Source: Gemmiger formicilis (GTDB taxonomy: Bacteria > Bacillota > Clostridia > Oscillospirales > Ruminococcaceae). Taken from it: a DNA stretch of 64,000 nucleotides. A program made the translations under genes and the position numbers. The stretch lies in NCBI RefSeq assembly GCF_018784445.1, contig NZ_WQOH01000005.1:1-64000 (forward strand). Direction: 5' to 3'. The notes under the pieces are model-generated. The model saw only the letters and a list, made by a program, of their open reading frames with translations. It made no database searches and was not told the DNA's origin. Shown piece after piece: positions 35,551 to 43,446 of the stretch (position 1 is the first letter of the stretch; every line of letters begins with the position of its first letter).

Positions 35551-37160
35551 GAATTGCTTTCTGCCGCATTCCCCGTCTGCGCCACCAGCGTGTCATCCCG
35601 CTCACCGGCGATGCTGACAATGACCGTGACATTTTCGGTGTTGATCTTCGTCCCGGCCAGGTAATCCGTCTTGGCCACACACCCGGCCGCCATCGTGCCG
35701 TCGTTGTCCACCATGACCATCTTGTACTGGATGCCCAGGGCGTCCAGCTTTTTGCTGGCATTAGCCTGGGTGAAGCCGATGATGTCCGGCATCTCCACTA
35801 AGTTCGGGCCGCTGCTGACCGTGATTTGAATGATCTGGTCGTCCATCAGCTTTTCCGTGCCCGCGGGCGGATCCTGGCTGATGACCACGCCCTGGGCCAC
35901 TGTGTCCGAGCTTTGTTCTACCATGACGATGCGGTAGCCGTCGTAGGCAGTGTTGCCCTTGATATCGGTCGCGTACCGCAGGCCAACGAGGTTCGGCACC
36001 GTCGCTTTTTCGGTGCTGCTCTCTCCTGCTACCGTGGACGTCACCGTCTGCGGGGTGGATGTTGGCGTCGTGCCGTCCTTGCTGCCGCCCAGCAGGCTCC
36101 AGAGCAGCAGTACCACCAGCACAAAGATAACCACCAGCGACACGCCCATAATTTTGCTGGTGCTGATCTGGTTGTCACCGCGCTCAAACATTGCGTTGGC
36201 AACGTTCGGGTCAGTCAGGGCGCTCATCAATTCGGGCACGGTCTGCATACGCTTGGCCGGATCCAGCCGCATGGCGCAGGCCAGCACCTGGGAAAACCAG
36301 GTCGGCACGCCCGCTTCCAGGCTGTGGGCGGATTCCAGGCTGTCCCGCACGCGGCGCTGGGGCGCGGCCACCGGCGTTTGCCCTGTGACCATCTTGTAGC
36401 AGACCGCCGCCAGGGCGTACACGTCTGTGTAGCGGCCGCTGAACTCGGCGGCGGAGTACTGTTCCGGCGCGGCGTAGCCGGGGTAAAGCTGGCTTTTCAG
36501 CTCGCTGCCGCCGGTGCGCAGCGCCAGCGTGCCGTAGCCGGTCAGCCGGGCCGTGCCGTCGATGGGCAGCAGGATGTTGTCCGGGCAGATGCCGCGGTGG
36601 ATCAGGCCCGAGCGGTGCAGCTGGGCCACGCCCTCCATGATGGGCTGCAAAAGCGTCCGCGCCTCGGCGGGGGTCAGCGTGCGGCTGCGCAGGTGCAGGT
36701 AGTGGGACAGGGTCATGCCCTTCTCGCTTTCCTCCACAGCGTAGACCGTGTTGTTTTCCTCCATGACGTCCAAAATCGTGGACAGGCCGGTGGCGGGGGT
36801 CAGGTTTTTCAGATCATCGTACAGGTCCTTGAAGTCCATGCGGCTGGTCTTGAACAGGACCTCTTTTTCCTCTTTGGGCATCAGGGCACCGGCGGCGCTG
36901 CGGCCATTGCAGAGCGTGACCGGGAAATATTCCTTGATGAGGACAAAACGTTTTTCGTCGTTCAGCACGCCGCGGTAGGCCAGGCCGTCACCGTCGGCGC
37001 TCAGGTACGCGCCCACGGTGTACTTGCCGCCCAGCTGGGTGCCAAAGGGCAGTGCGCCCTCGGGGTTGCGGTTTTCTAATGTGCGGCCGCAGTGGGGGCA
37101 GTCGCCGTGGTAGCCGTCATCCAGCGGCTGCAGGCAATGCGGGCAAAGGAGTTTGGGCAT
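35511..37160 (-). CDS. Zinc-ribbon / Ser-Thr pseudokinase / PASTA membrane protein
   Basis: A 549-residue relative of PrkC-type kinases. The order is a zinc ribbon (CPHC...CPHC, residues 6-24), a kinase-like domain (about 45-310), one membrane helix (GVSLVVIFVLVVLLLW) and two extracellular PASTA domains. The ATP-site lysine is kept (VLIKEYF, Lys76), but the catalytic loop reads HRGICPDN (residues 188-195), so the catalytic Asp is Gly. The DFG motif is replaced by GYG (208-210). It is therefore predicted to be catalytically dead and may act as a cell-wall sensor or scaffold. ATG 37160 behind AAAGGAG was chosen over an in-frame TTG. The C-terminal ASPEGEAVTEGD comes from a repeat. Confidence 0.87.
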   Translation of the reverse strand: MPKLLCPHCLQPLDDGYHGDCPHCGRTLENRNPEGALPFGTQLGGKYTVGAYLSADGDGLAYRGVLNDEKRFVLIKEYFPVTLCNGRSAAGALMPKEEKEVLFKTSRMDFKDLYDDLKNLTPATGLSTILDVMEENNTVYAVEESEKGMTLSHYLHLRSRTLTPAEARTLLQPIMEGVAQLHRSGLIHRGICPDNILLPIDGTARLTGYGTLALRTGGSELKSQLYPGYAAPEQYSAAEFSGRYTDVYALAAVCYKMVTGQTPVAAPQRRVRDSLESAHSLEAGVPTWFSQVLACAMRLDPAKRMQTVPELMSALTDPNVANAMFERGDNQISTSKIMGVSLVVIFVLVVLLLWSLLGGSKDGTTPTSTPQTVTSTVAGESSTEKATVPNLVGLRYATDIKGNTAYDGYRIVMVEQSSDTVAQGVVISQDPPAGTEKLMDDQIIQITVSSGPNLVEMPDIIGFTQANASKKLDALGIQYKMVMVDNDGTMAAGCVAKTDYLAGTKINTENVTVIVSIAGERDDTLVAQTGNAAESNSASPEGEAVTEGD

Positions 37161-37192
37161 AGTAACGCTCCTTTTCAATTAAAAACATGCTT

Positions 37193-37285
37193 GTAGGGGC
37201 CGGGCATGCCCGGCCCTGAACTTTGCGGCAGCCCGAAAGCCTCGGGTCATTTCTACGCTGCGGGCCGGGCACGCCCGGCCCCTAC
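37193..37285. repeat. Family A repeat, copy 8
   Basis: Both arms carry the CCGGGC-type palindrome, with a longer 93-bp span. It separates the pseudokinase start from the yebC terminator. Confidence 0.86.
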
Positions 37286-37300
37286 CGTTCTGCCGTACAA

Positions 37301-37336
37301 AAAAAGAGAGCAAAAGTTGCCCTTCACTCTCTTTTT
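37301..37336 (-). terminator. Terminator of yebC
   Basis: AAAAAGAGAG pairs with CTCTCTTTTT; the run of T on each strand makes it usable in both directions. Confidence 0.75.
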
Positions 37337-37348
37337 GCATTCTGTGGT

Positions 37349-38086
37349 TTAGCGGTCGAGGTCTTCCTCGTTCTCCAGGGTGTGCCAGGCGTTCTGGACA
37401 TCGTCATCGTCGTCCAGAGCATCCAGCAGCTTGCCCATCTGGACCAGCTGGTCGGGGTCGGTCAGCGTGGTGGTGGTGGAAGGCACCTGCGCCACATCGG
37501 CGGAGATGAACTTGTAGCCCTTCTTCTCCAGTGCGTCGCAGACAGCGGTGAAGTTCTCGGGGCTGGTGGTGACCTCAGCGGCCTCCTCGCCTGCATCGAA
37601 GTCATCAGCACCGGCGTCCAGCGCGTCCATCATCAACTCATCGGGGTCCTTGTCCTCCAGGTCAACGACGATGACACCCTTCTGGGTGAACATAAAGCCA
37701 ACGCAGCCCATCTGGCCTAAGTTGCCGCCGAACTTATCAAAGTAGTGGCGCATATTGGCCGCGGTGCGGTTGCGGTTGTCGGTCAGGGTCTCGACCATGA
37801 CGGCGATGCCGCCGGGGCCGTAGCCCTCGTAGGTGATTGCTTCGTACTCGGTCTTGTCGCCGCCCTCGGCACGCTTGATGATGCGCTGGATGTTGTCGTT
37901 GGGCACGCTGTTGGCCTTGGCCTTGGCGATCAGGGCAGCCAGCTTGGAGTTGGAAGCAGGGTTGCCGCCGCCCTCCTTAACGGCAACGGCGATCTCGCGG
38001 CCGATCTTGGTGAAAACCTTGGCGCGGGCACCGTCGGTCTTTTCCTTTTTACGTTTGATGTTATTCCATTTGCTATGTCCGGACAT
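37349..38086 (-). CDS. yebC: YebC/PmpR/TACO1-family protein
   Basis: Widely conserved 245-residue protein, described in some bacteria as a transcription regulator and in others as a translation factor relieving ribosome stalling. The start MSGHSKWNNIKRKKEKTDGARAKVFTKIGREI is diagnostic, followed by VPNDNIQRIIKRAEG and YEGYGPGGIAVMVETLTDNRNRT. The C-terminus is very acidic (ALDDDDDVQNAWHTLENEEDL). It has its own promoter. Confidence 0.95.
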   Translation of the reverse strand: MSGHSKWNNIKRKKEKTDGARAKVFTKIGREIAVAVKEGGGNPASNSKLAALIAKAKANSVPNDNIQRIIKRAEGGDKTEYEAITYEGYGPGGIAVMVETLTDNRNRTAANMRHYFDKFGGNLGQMGCVGFMFTQKGVIVVDLEDKDPDELMMDALDAGADDFDAGEEAAEVTTSPENFTAVCDALEKKGYKFISADVAQVPSTTTTLTDPDQLVQMGKLLDALDDDDDVQNAWHTLENEEDLDR

Positions 38087-38152
38087 GGAAAAATCCCCCT
38101 AATTTGTATTCACACAGGCAACGGCGTTGCAGCCGATAATTACCAGTAAATT

Positions 38153-38181
38153 ATTATAGCACAACAGGTCGTGCTTTTCAA
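38153..38181 (-). promoter_or_regulatory. Promoter of yebC
   Basis: TTGAAA (38176-38181) and TATAAT (38153-38158) are 17 bp apart on the minus strand, overlapping the end of the upstream methylase region. Confidence 0.78.
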
Positions 38182-38197
38182 GAGGGGCCGCAGCGGA

Positions 38198-39571
38198 TTA
38201 TTGCAGATTCCGCAGACCCTTTGGATAATGATTTTTGATGCGGCCGCCGCTGACCTTGCCGCCACCCAGCGGAAAACCGTCCACCAGCACGGCGCACCAG
38301 CCGTTTTGCGCGGTGGCGGCGTCAATCTCCTCGCCCCGCAGCCAGGCGGCGGTGCGCGGATCGGCCAGGGTCAACTCCTCGCGGTTCGTACACTGGGCAC
38401 CATAGGCCATGAACAGCGCGTGGGCGGGCTGGAACCGCTTTTTCAGCACGCTGCCCACCAGCACGCCGCCGCGCACCACGCGCAGCTTGGCGGTGTTCAG
38501 CCCCTCGCTGCCCGGTGCGGGCAGCAGCAGCCACTCCCCCGCCCCTGCCAGCGGGCGGGATGCCAGCGCCGGGAAGTAGGTCTTGGCAAAGTCGAGCCAT
38601 TCCGCCGGAGCTTTCAGCGCCTTGGGCGGCTTGACTTTCGGCGGGGCGGGCGCTTCAGCGTCGGCGGCTTTTTGCAGCTTCGCCATAAAATGCCCCTCGC
38701 CGCCGTCGGCAGGCCAGATGCGGCGGGTATATTCGGCGTGGAAGTCCGGGTGGTCCGGGGCGCGGTTGCCCTCGCCCGGGCGGCCAAAACCGCAGGCCGA
38801 CAGGTCACAGAGGGTGAACTCGGGGTGCTTTGCAAGAAAGTTTGCAATCTGCCCTTCATCCTCATCCGGGGCAAACGTGCAGGTCGAATAGACCAATACA
38901 CCGCCCTGGGCCAGCAGGGCCGCCGCATTTTCGAGAATTTCCGCGCCCAACTCGGCGCAGTGGGCCACAAGGCCGTCATTGTGCTGCGCTGTGGCGGCGG
39001 CCTCCTTGCGGAACATCCCCTCGCCCGAGCAGGGCGCATCGACGAGCACCCGGTCAAACCGGCCGGGCATGGCGGCGGCCAGGCGGGCCGTGTCCTCGTT
39101 GGTAATGATGGCGTTCGCCACGCCCATCCGCTCCAAATTCTGGCGCAGAATTTCCGCGCGGGCCGCGACAAATTCATTTGCCAGCAGCAGGCCCCGGCCC
39201 TGCAAAGCCGCTGCCAGCTGGCTTGTCTTGCCGCCGGGCGCGGCGCAGAGGTCAGCCACCCGCATACCGGGCTGCACATCCAGCAGCGCCGCCGGGGCGG
39301 ACGCGCTGGGTTCCTGGGCGTAGAGCACACCTGCATGGTGCCAGGGGTGGCGGCCCGGGCGGAAGTCTGGTGCCGTCGTAAAGGCAGCAGGACAGAATTT
39401 CGACGGTTCTGCAACAAAATCCATATGTTTGGCAAACCAATCCGGCGTGCAGCGCAGCGCGTTGACCGTGACACCTCGGGCGGGCTGCGGCGTGGCGTAG
39501 GCGTACAGCTCGTCAAAGCGGTCGCCCAAGAGCGCACGCTCCCGCGCGGTGAAATCCTGTGGAAATTCCAT
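38198..39571 (-). CDS. rRNA cytosine-5 methyltransferase (RsmF/NOL1-NOP2-Sun family)
   Basis: Methylates a cytosine of ribosomal RNA using S-adenosylmethionine. The 457-residue protein has the AdoMet-binding VADLCAAPGGKTSQLA, the proline-cysteine motif VDAPCSGEGMF and the catalytic-cysteine motif YSTCTFAPDEDEGQ. A C-terminal extension (about residues 290-457) with a PUA-like domain is as in RsmF-type proteins, longer than RsmB. The modified position cannot be deduced. Confidence 0.9.
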   Translation of the reverse strand: MEFPQDFTARERALLGDRFDELYAYATPQPARGVTVNALRCTPDWFAKHMDFVAEPSKFCPAAFTTAPDFRPGRHPWHHAGVLYAQEPSASAPAALLDVQPGMRVADLCAAPGGKTSQLAAALQGRGLLLANEFVAARAEILRQNLERMGVANAIITNEDTARLAAAMPGRFDRVLVDAPCSGEGMFRKEAAATAQHNDGLVAHCAELGAEILENAAALLAQGGVLVYSTCTFAPDEDEGQIANFLAKHPEFTLCDLSACGFGRPGEGNRAPDHPDFHAEYTRRIWPADGGEGHFMAKLQKAADAEAPAPPKVKPPKALKAPAEWLDFAKTYFPALASRPLAGAGEWLLLPAPGSEGLNTAKLRVVRGGVLVGSVLKKRFQPAHALFMAYGAQCTNREELTLADPRTAAWLRGEEIDAATAQNGWCAVLVDGFPLGGGKVSGGRIKNHYPKGLRNLQ

Positions 39572-39674
39572 GACCGTTCCCCCTGCATAAAAAAGCCATG
39601 GGCGGGCAAACTACCCTTGCAGTCCAAAAACGACTGTATATCGTTTTCTTACCTGCGAAAGGAGAATACCACCT

Positions 39675-39812
39675 ATGGCAAAGAATCAGACTAACAATTC
39701 GACCAACCGCACGAGCGACAGCACCCAGAAAACGACGAACCGCACCCAGCAGAAAACCACTAACCGCAGCACCAACACCACCAACAGCACCAACAGCAAG
39801 AACTGCAAGTGA
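39675..39812 (+). CDS. Small Asn/Thr-rich peptide
   Basis: A 45-residue frame made almost entirely of Asn, Thr, Ser, Gln, Lys and Arg (MAKNQTNNSTNRTSDSTQ..., ending SKNCK). AAAGGAG lies about nine bases before ATG 39675, and a strong terminator follows at 39943. There is no hydrophobic core, so it is probably disordered. The composition and size recall small spore-type proteins, but no family motif is seen. Confidence 0.55.
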   Translation: MAKNQTNNSTNRTSDSTQKTTNRTQQKTTNRSTNTTNSTNSKNCK

Positions 39813-39911
39813 GGCAGACCGCGCCCCAGTGGGCGCGGGGTACATAGGCGGCAGCGGCAAACAGCCACGGGCGGATATAGAATCCGCCCCTACAACCCCG
39901 ATTACCGGGGA

Positions 39912-39967
39912 AATGCGCCCCTCATCCGGTCTTCGGCCACCTTCCCCCTAGGGGGGAAGGCTTTTTT
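39912..39967 (+). terminator. Family B repeat acting as terminator
   Basis: CCTTCCCCCTAGGGGGGAAGG followed by TTTTTTGTTTT, preceded by the CCCCTCATCCGG segment of family B. A short palindrome CGGGCGGAT/ATCCGCCC lies just before it at about 39868-39893. Confidence 0.8.
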
Positions 39968-39970
39968 GTT

Positions 39971-40375
39971 TTACTCCGGCTTATACCCTTCCCACAGGGC
40001 ATTGAAAAGCTCTTCGATGCGGTCATTCTTTCCTTGCAGGTACAGCCAGCCCAGCAGACATTCAAAGCCGGTGGAGGCGCGGTACTCCTGCACGGTGGCG
40101 TGCTTGGCCACCGTGGCCTTGCTGGCGTTTTTGCCGCGCCGCAGTACAGCGGCCTCGGCGTCGGTCAGCATCGGCTCGATGATGTCCAGCTCCAAATTCT
40201 GCGCGTGGGCGCTGACATAGTGGGTCGCGACCGTGTGCAGGCGGTTGGGTTGCAGCCGGGTCGTGCCCACCAGGCGGGCGCGAACCAGCAGTTCCAGCAC
40301 GGCGTCGCCCACAAAGGCCAGCGCCAGCGGCGACATTTCGTGAATGTCGACTTCCGATTTTTGTGTAAACAACAT
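39971..40375 (-). CDS. mrnC: Mini-ribonuclease III
   Basis: Dimeric RNase III-like nuclease without a dsRNA-binding domain, which matures 23S rRNA in Firmicutes. The 134-residue protein has the RNase III signature region LALAFVGDAVLELLVRARLV and the second acidic cluster ATVQEYRASTGFECLLGWLYLQGKNDRIEELF. The start is ambiguous: ATG 40375 or GTG 40384, both just after the obg stop at 40388 and neither with a strong RBS. Coupling to obg is likely. Confidence 0.88.
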   Translation of the reverse strand: MLFTQKSEVDIHEMSPLALAFVGDAVLELLVRARLVGTTRLQPNRLHTVATHYVSAHAQNLELDIIEPMLTDAEAAVLRRGKNASKATVAKHATVQEYRASTGFECLLGWLYLQGKNDRIEELFNALWEGYKPE

Positions 40376-40387
40376 AGTTTTCACTGC

Positions 40388-41671
40388 TTAGTACAGGTAA
40401 TCAAACTCGTACTCACCGATCTTGATGGTGTCATCCTCTTCCACGTCCTGCGCGACCAGCTCGTCCAGAATGCCGGAATCACCCAGCTGCGTCTGGAAAT
40501 ACTGCAGGCTCTCGTAGTCCTCGACGTTGGTACCGGCCAGAATGCGCTCCAGCCACGGCGCATCGACGGTGAACTCGTGCTCGCCGGTGCGGGTGACGGT
40601 GAAGGGCCGCGTGGGCTGGGCGTTCTTGTCGGGGCGCTTGTACTCGGCCTCGTAGACCTTGACCGGAGGCAGATCCTTCAGGCGGTTGTAGACCAGCGCG
40701 GGCAGGCCGTCCACCCCCTGCCGCGTTGCGGCGGAGATGGGCAGGAAGGTCAGACCCTTGGCCTCGATATACTGCTTGAACTCCTCGACCTGCTCGGGGG
40801 TGGCGATATCGCACTTGTTGCCCAGCACGATCTGCGGGCGGTCGGCCAGCTCGGCGCTGAACCCGGCCAGCTCGTGGTTGATCTGCTCAAAGTCAGCTTT
40901 GGGGTCACGGCCCTCGCAGCCGGAAACGTCCACGACGTGCAGCAGCAGGCGGCAGCGCTCAACATGGCGCAGGAAATCATGGCCCAGACCGACGCCGTCC
41001 GCCGCACCCTCGATCAGGCCCGGGATATCGGCGCAGACAAAGCTCTGCTCGGGGCCGACGCGGACAACGCCCAGCACCGGGGTCAGCGTCGTAAAGTGGT
41101 AGTTCGCGATCTTGGGGCGCGCGGCAGAAATAATGCTGATGAGCGTCGATTTGCCGACGTTCGGGAAACCGATCAGGCCGACGTCCGCGATGACCTTCAA
41201 TTCCAGCTTGAGGTGCATATCCTCGCCGGGCAGGCCGGGCTTGGCGAACTTGGGGATCTGGCGGGTCGGGGTGGCAAAGTGGCTGTTGCCCCAGCCGCCG
41301 CGGCCACCCTTGGCCACGACCACCGGTTCGGAGCCGGTAAGGTCAGCCACGACAAGGTCGGTCTCGGCCTCCTTCAGCACAGTGCCGCGGGGCACGCGGA
41401 TGACCAGGTCGTCGCCGTCGGCACCGCTCATGCGCTTAGCGCGGCCATTCTCGCCGTCGGGCGCGGTGTACTTGCGCTTGTAGCGGAAGTCCATCAGGGT
41501 GGACAGGTTGTCGTCCGCCACAAAGATGATATCACCGCCGCGGCCGCCGTCGCCGCCGTCCGGGCCGCCCGCCGCCACGAATTTTTCGCGGTGGAACGTC
41601 ACCGCACCGTCGCCGCCCTTGCCGGCGTGCAGCCAGATCGTGGCGGTATCAATAAAATTACTGGTTGCCAT
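40388..41671 (-). CDS. obgE: Obg GTPase
   Basis: Essential GTPase in 50S subunit assembly and stress response. The 427-residue protein shows the Gly-rich Obg fold (AGKGGDGAVTFHREKFVAAGGPDGGDGGRGG). The GTPase motifs are G1 GFPNVGKST, G3 DIPGLIEGA and G4 NKCD. The Firmicute-type OCT domain (FTVTRTGEHEFTVDAPWLERIL...DDTIKIGEYEF) is at the C-terminus. It sits in the conserved rplU-rpmA-obg order. Confidence 0.97.
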   Translation of the reverse strand: MATSNFIDTATIWLHAGKGGDGAVTFHREKFVAAGGPDGGDGGRGGDIIFVADDNLSTLMDFRYKRKYTAPDGENGRAKRMSGADGDDLVIRVPRGTVLKEAETDLVVADLTGSEPVVVAKGGRGGWGNSHFATPTRQIPKFAKPGLPGEDMHLKLELKVIADVGLIGFPNVGKSTLISIISAARPKIANYHFTTLTPVLGVVRVGPEQSFVCADIPGLIEGAADGVGLGHDFLRHVERCRLLLHVVDVSGCEGRDPKADFEQINHELAGFSAELADRPQIVLGNKCDIATPEQVEEFKQYIEAKGLTFLPISAATRQGVDGLPALVYNRLKDLPPVKVYEAEYKRPDKNAQPTRPFTVTRTGEHEFTVDAPWLERILAGTNVEDYESLQYFQTQLGDSGILDELVAQDVEEDDTIKIGEYEFDYLY

Positions 41672-41731
41672 AAAATACCTCTTTACTACAAAAAACGAGC
41701 GAGCCGCGAAGGCCCGCCCGTACCGGTTCTT

Positions 41732-41983
41732 TTACTGCTTGACCGTGCAGCGCTTGCGGTCACGGCCCATGCGCTCAAAGTGAACGCGGCCATCGACCAG
41801 AGCGAACAGGGTGTCATCGCTGCCGATGCCGACGCCCTCACCCGGATGGATATGGGTGCCGCGCTGACGGACCAGGATGTTGCCGGCCAGAACGAACTGA
41901 CCGTCGCCGCGCTTGACGCCGAGGCGCTTGGACTCGGAATCACGACCGTTCTTGGTAGAACCTACGCCTTTTTTATGTGCCAT
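41732..41983 (-). CDS. rpmA: 50S ribosomal protein bL27
   Basis: Large-subunit protein whose N-terminal tail reaches the peptidyl-transferase centre. The 83-residue protein starts [19 protein letters not shown]. There is no cleavable N-terminal extension of the kind many Firmicutes remove with the Prp protease, and no prp/ysxB gene lies between rplU and rpmA (only 14 bp). AGGAGG precedes the ATG. Confidence 0.97.
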   Translation of the reverse strand: MAHKKGVGSTKNGRDSESKRLGVKRGDGQFVLAGNILVRQRGTHIHPGEGVGIGSDDTLFALVDGRVHFERMGRDRKRCTVKQ

Positions 41984-41997
41984 TGTGATTTACCTCC

Positions 41998-42309
41998 TTA
42001 GCCGTTGATCGCGGTGATTTCCACCTTGGTGTAGGGCTGACGATGACCCTTGCGGACCATGCTGCCCTTCTTGGGACGATAGGTCAGGATGTTGAGCTTC
42101 TTGCCCTTGCCGGTCTTGACGACCTTGGCAACAACGGAAGCGCCCTCAACAACGGGAGCGCCGACCTTGACAGAGCCCTCCTCGCCAACGGCGAGAACCT
42201 GATCGAAGGTGACTTCGCTGTTGTCCTCAGCGTTCAGCTTCTCGACGTAGACGACGTCGCCGACCTTAACGCTGTACTGCTTGCCACCGGTTTTGATAAC
42301 TGCGTACAT
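41998..42309 (-). CDS. rplU: 50S ribosomal protein bL21
   Basis: 23S rRNA-binding protein; 103 residues starting [18 protein letters not shown], with the conserved [21 protein letters not shown] tail. First gene of rplU-rpmA-obg-mrnC, read from the promoter at 42404-42433 through a leader of about 90 nt. Confidence 0.97.
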   Translation of the reverse strand: MYAVIKTGGKQYSVKVGDVVYVEKLNAEDNSEVTFDQVLAVGEEGSVKVGAPVVEGASVVAKVVKTGKGKKLNILTYRPKKGSMVRKGHRQPYTKVEITAING

Positions 42310-42398
42310 AGTGGATAACCTCTTTCAATAAGTCTCGCTGGTTCGTAGGGCGGCGTACCGATAAAAGCACACACTTACAGAGCCCATACCATGCGGCT
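42310..42398 (-). promoter_or_regulatory. rplU leader, candidate L21-type autoregulatory RNA
   Basis: The leader between promoter and rplU contains a GAGCC...GGGCTC stem close to the transcript start and further pairable stretches. Firmicutes often have an L21 leader RNA here; the match was not tested. Confidence 0.4.
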
Positions 42399-42403
42399 CT
42401 AGT

Positions 42404-42433
42404 ATTCTATCATAGAACTGCACAGCTTGTCAA
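42404..42433 (-). promoter_or_regulatory. Promoter of the rplU-rpmA-obg operon
   Basis: TTGACA (42428-42433) and TAGAAT (42404-42409) are 18 bp apart on the minus strand. Confidence 0.78.
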
Positions 42434-42465
42434 GGGGTTTTCGGGCGTGGGAAGGTTAAAATTTT

Positions 42466-42490
42466 TGCCTTCCCCCGAGGGGGGGGAGCC
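42466..42490 (-). terminator. Partial family B hairpin after folD
   Basis: CTTCCCCCGAGGGGGGGAG; on the minus strand the stem is followed by GCAAAAATTTT. Confidence 0.55.
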
Positions 42491-42491
42491 T

Positions 42492-43343
42492 TTACATGGC
42501 CTGCCGCTTTGCGGCCTCCACTGTGTTCAGCATCAGCATGGCGCGGGTCATGGGGCCGACACCGCCGGGCACGGGGGTGATGTAGGCGGCCTTCTCGGCG
42601 GCTTCTTCAAAGTTCACGTCGCCGTGCAGCTTGCCATCCGCACCACGGTTGATGCCGACATCGATGACCACCGCACCGGGCTTGACCATATCGCCGGTCA
42701 CAAAGCCCTCGCGGCCCACGGCGGCCACCAAAATATCCGCAGCGGCGCAGACCTCTTTGAGGTTTTTGGTCTTAGAGTGACAGATGGTCACGGTCGCGTT
42801 CTTCGCCAGCAGCAGCAGCGCCGCAGGCTTGCCCACGATGTTGGAGCGGCCGATGACCACAGCGTTTTTGCCGCCGATATCGATGCCGGTGGACTCGATC
42901 ATGCGGATGCAGCCCGCCGGGGTGCAGGGCAGGTAGCACGGCTCGCCGATCTGCATACGGCCCACGTTGACCGGCGAAAAGCCATCCACATCCTTCTCCG
43001 GCGGGATAGCGTCAATAACGGCTTTCTCGTCGATCTGCGCAGGCAGCGGCAGCTGGACAAGGATGCCGTGTACGGCGGGGTCGGCGGCCAGCTTTTTTAC
43101 CTCGGTCAGCAGGGTTTCCTGGGTCGTATCAGCGGGCAGGTTGATGGAACAGCTCTCGATGCCGCACTGGGCGCAGTCGTTGATCTTGCCGCGCACGTAC
43201 ACCTGGCTGGCGGGGTTTTCCCCCACCAGAATGACCGCCAGACAGGGGTTGATACCCTGGGCTTTCAGTTCCTTGACCTTCTCTGCGGCTTCTGCCTTGG
43301 TGGCCGCGGCCAGCGCCTTGCCGTCGATGATAGTTGCTCCCAT
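42492..43343 (-). CDS. folD: Bifunctional methylenetetrahydrofolate dehydrogenase/cyclohydrolase
   Basis: Interconverts 5,10-methylene- and 10-formyl-tetrahydrofolate with NADP, supplying one-carbon units. The 283-residue protein has VGENPASQVYVRGK, the catalytic Lys-containing region, GILVQLPLP, PPEKDVDGFSPVNVGRM, the nucleotide-binding VVIGRSNIVGKPAALLLL and TPVPGGVGPMTRAMLM. ATG 43343 is preceded by AAAGAGG; an in-frame TTG further upstream was rejected. Confidence 0.96.
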   Translation of the reverse strand: MGATIIDGKALAAATKAEAAEKVKELKAQGINPCLAVILVGENPASQVYVRGKINDCAQCGIESCSINLPADTTQETLLTEVKKLAADPAVHGILVQLPLPAQIDEKAVIDAIPPEKDVDGFSPVNVGRMQIGEPCYLPCTPAGCIRMIESTGIDIGGKNAVVIGRSNIVGKPAALLLLAKNATVTICHSKTKNLKEVCAAADILVAAVGREGFVTGDMVKPGAVVIDVGINRGADGKLHGDVNFEEAAEKAAYITPVPGGVGPMTRAMLMLNTVEAAKRQAM

Positions 43344-43446
43344 AATAGTTCCCTCTTTCAAATGTATTTTTTGTCCGCCGGGGCGGGCAAAACGGTGTCG
43401 GGTCTTACACCAGCGGCACCTATCGCCGTGCCGCAGAAGCGTCTGT

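Noticed and set aside
40034-42001. 655-codon plus-strand frame opposite obg and mrnC
   Set aside because: Shadow of genes with clear family motifs; no RBS and a composition typical of antisense translation.
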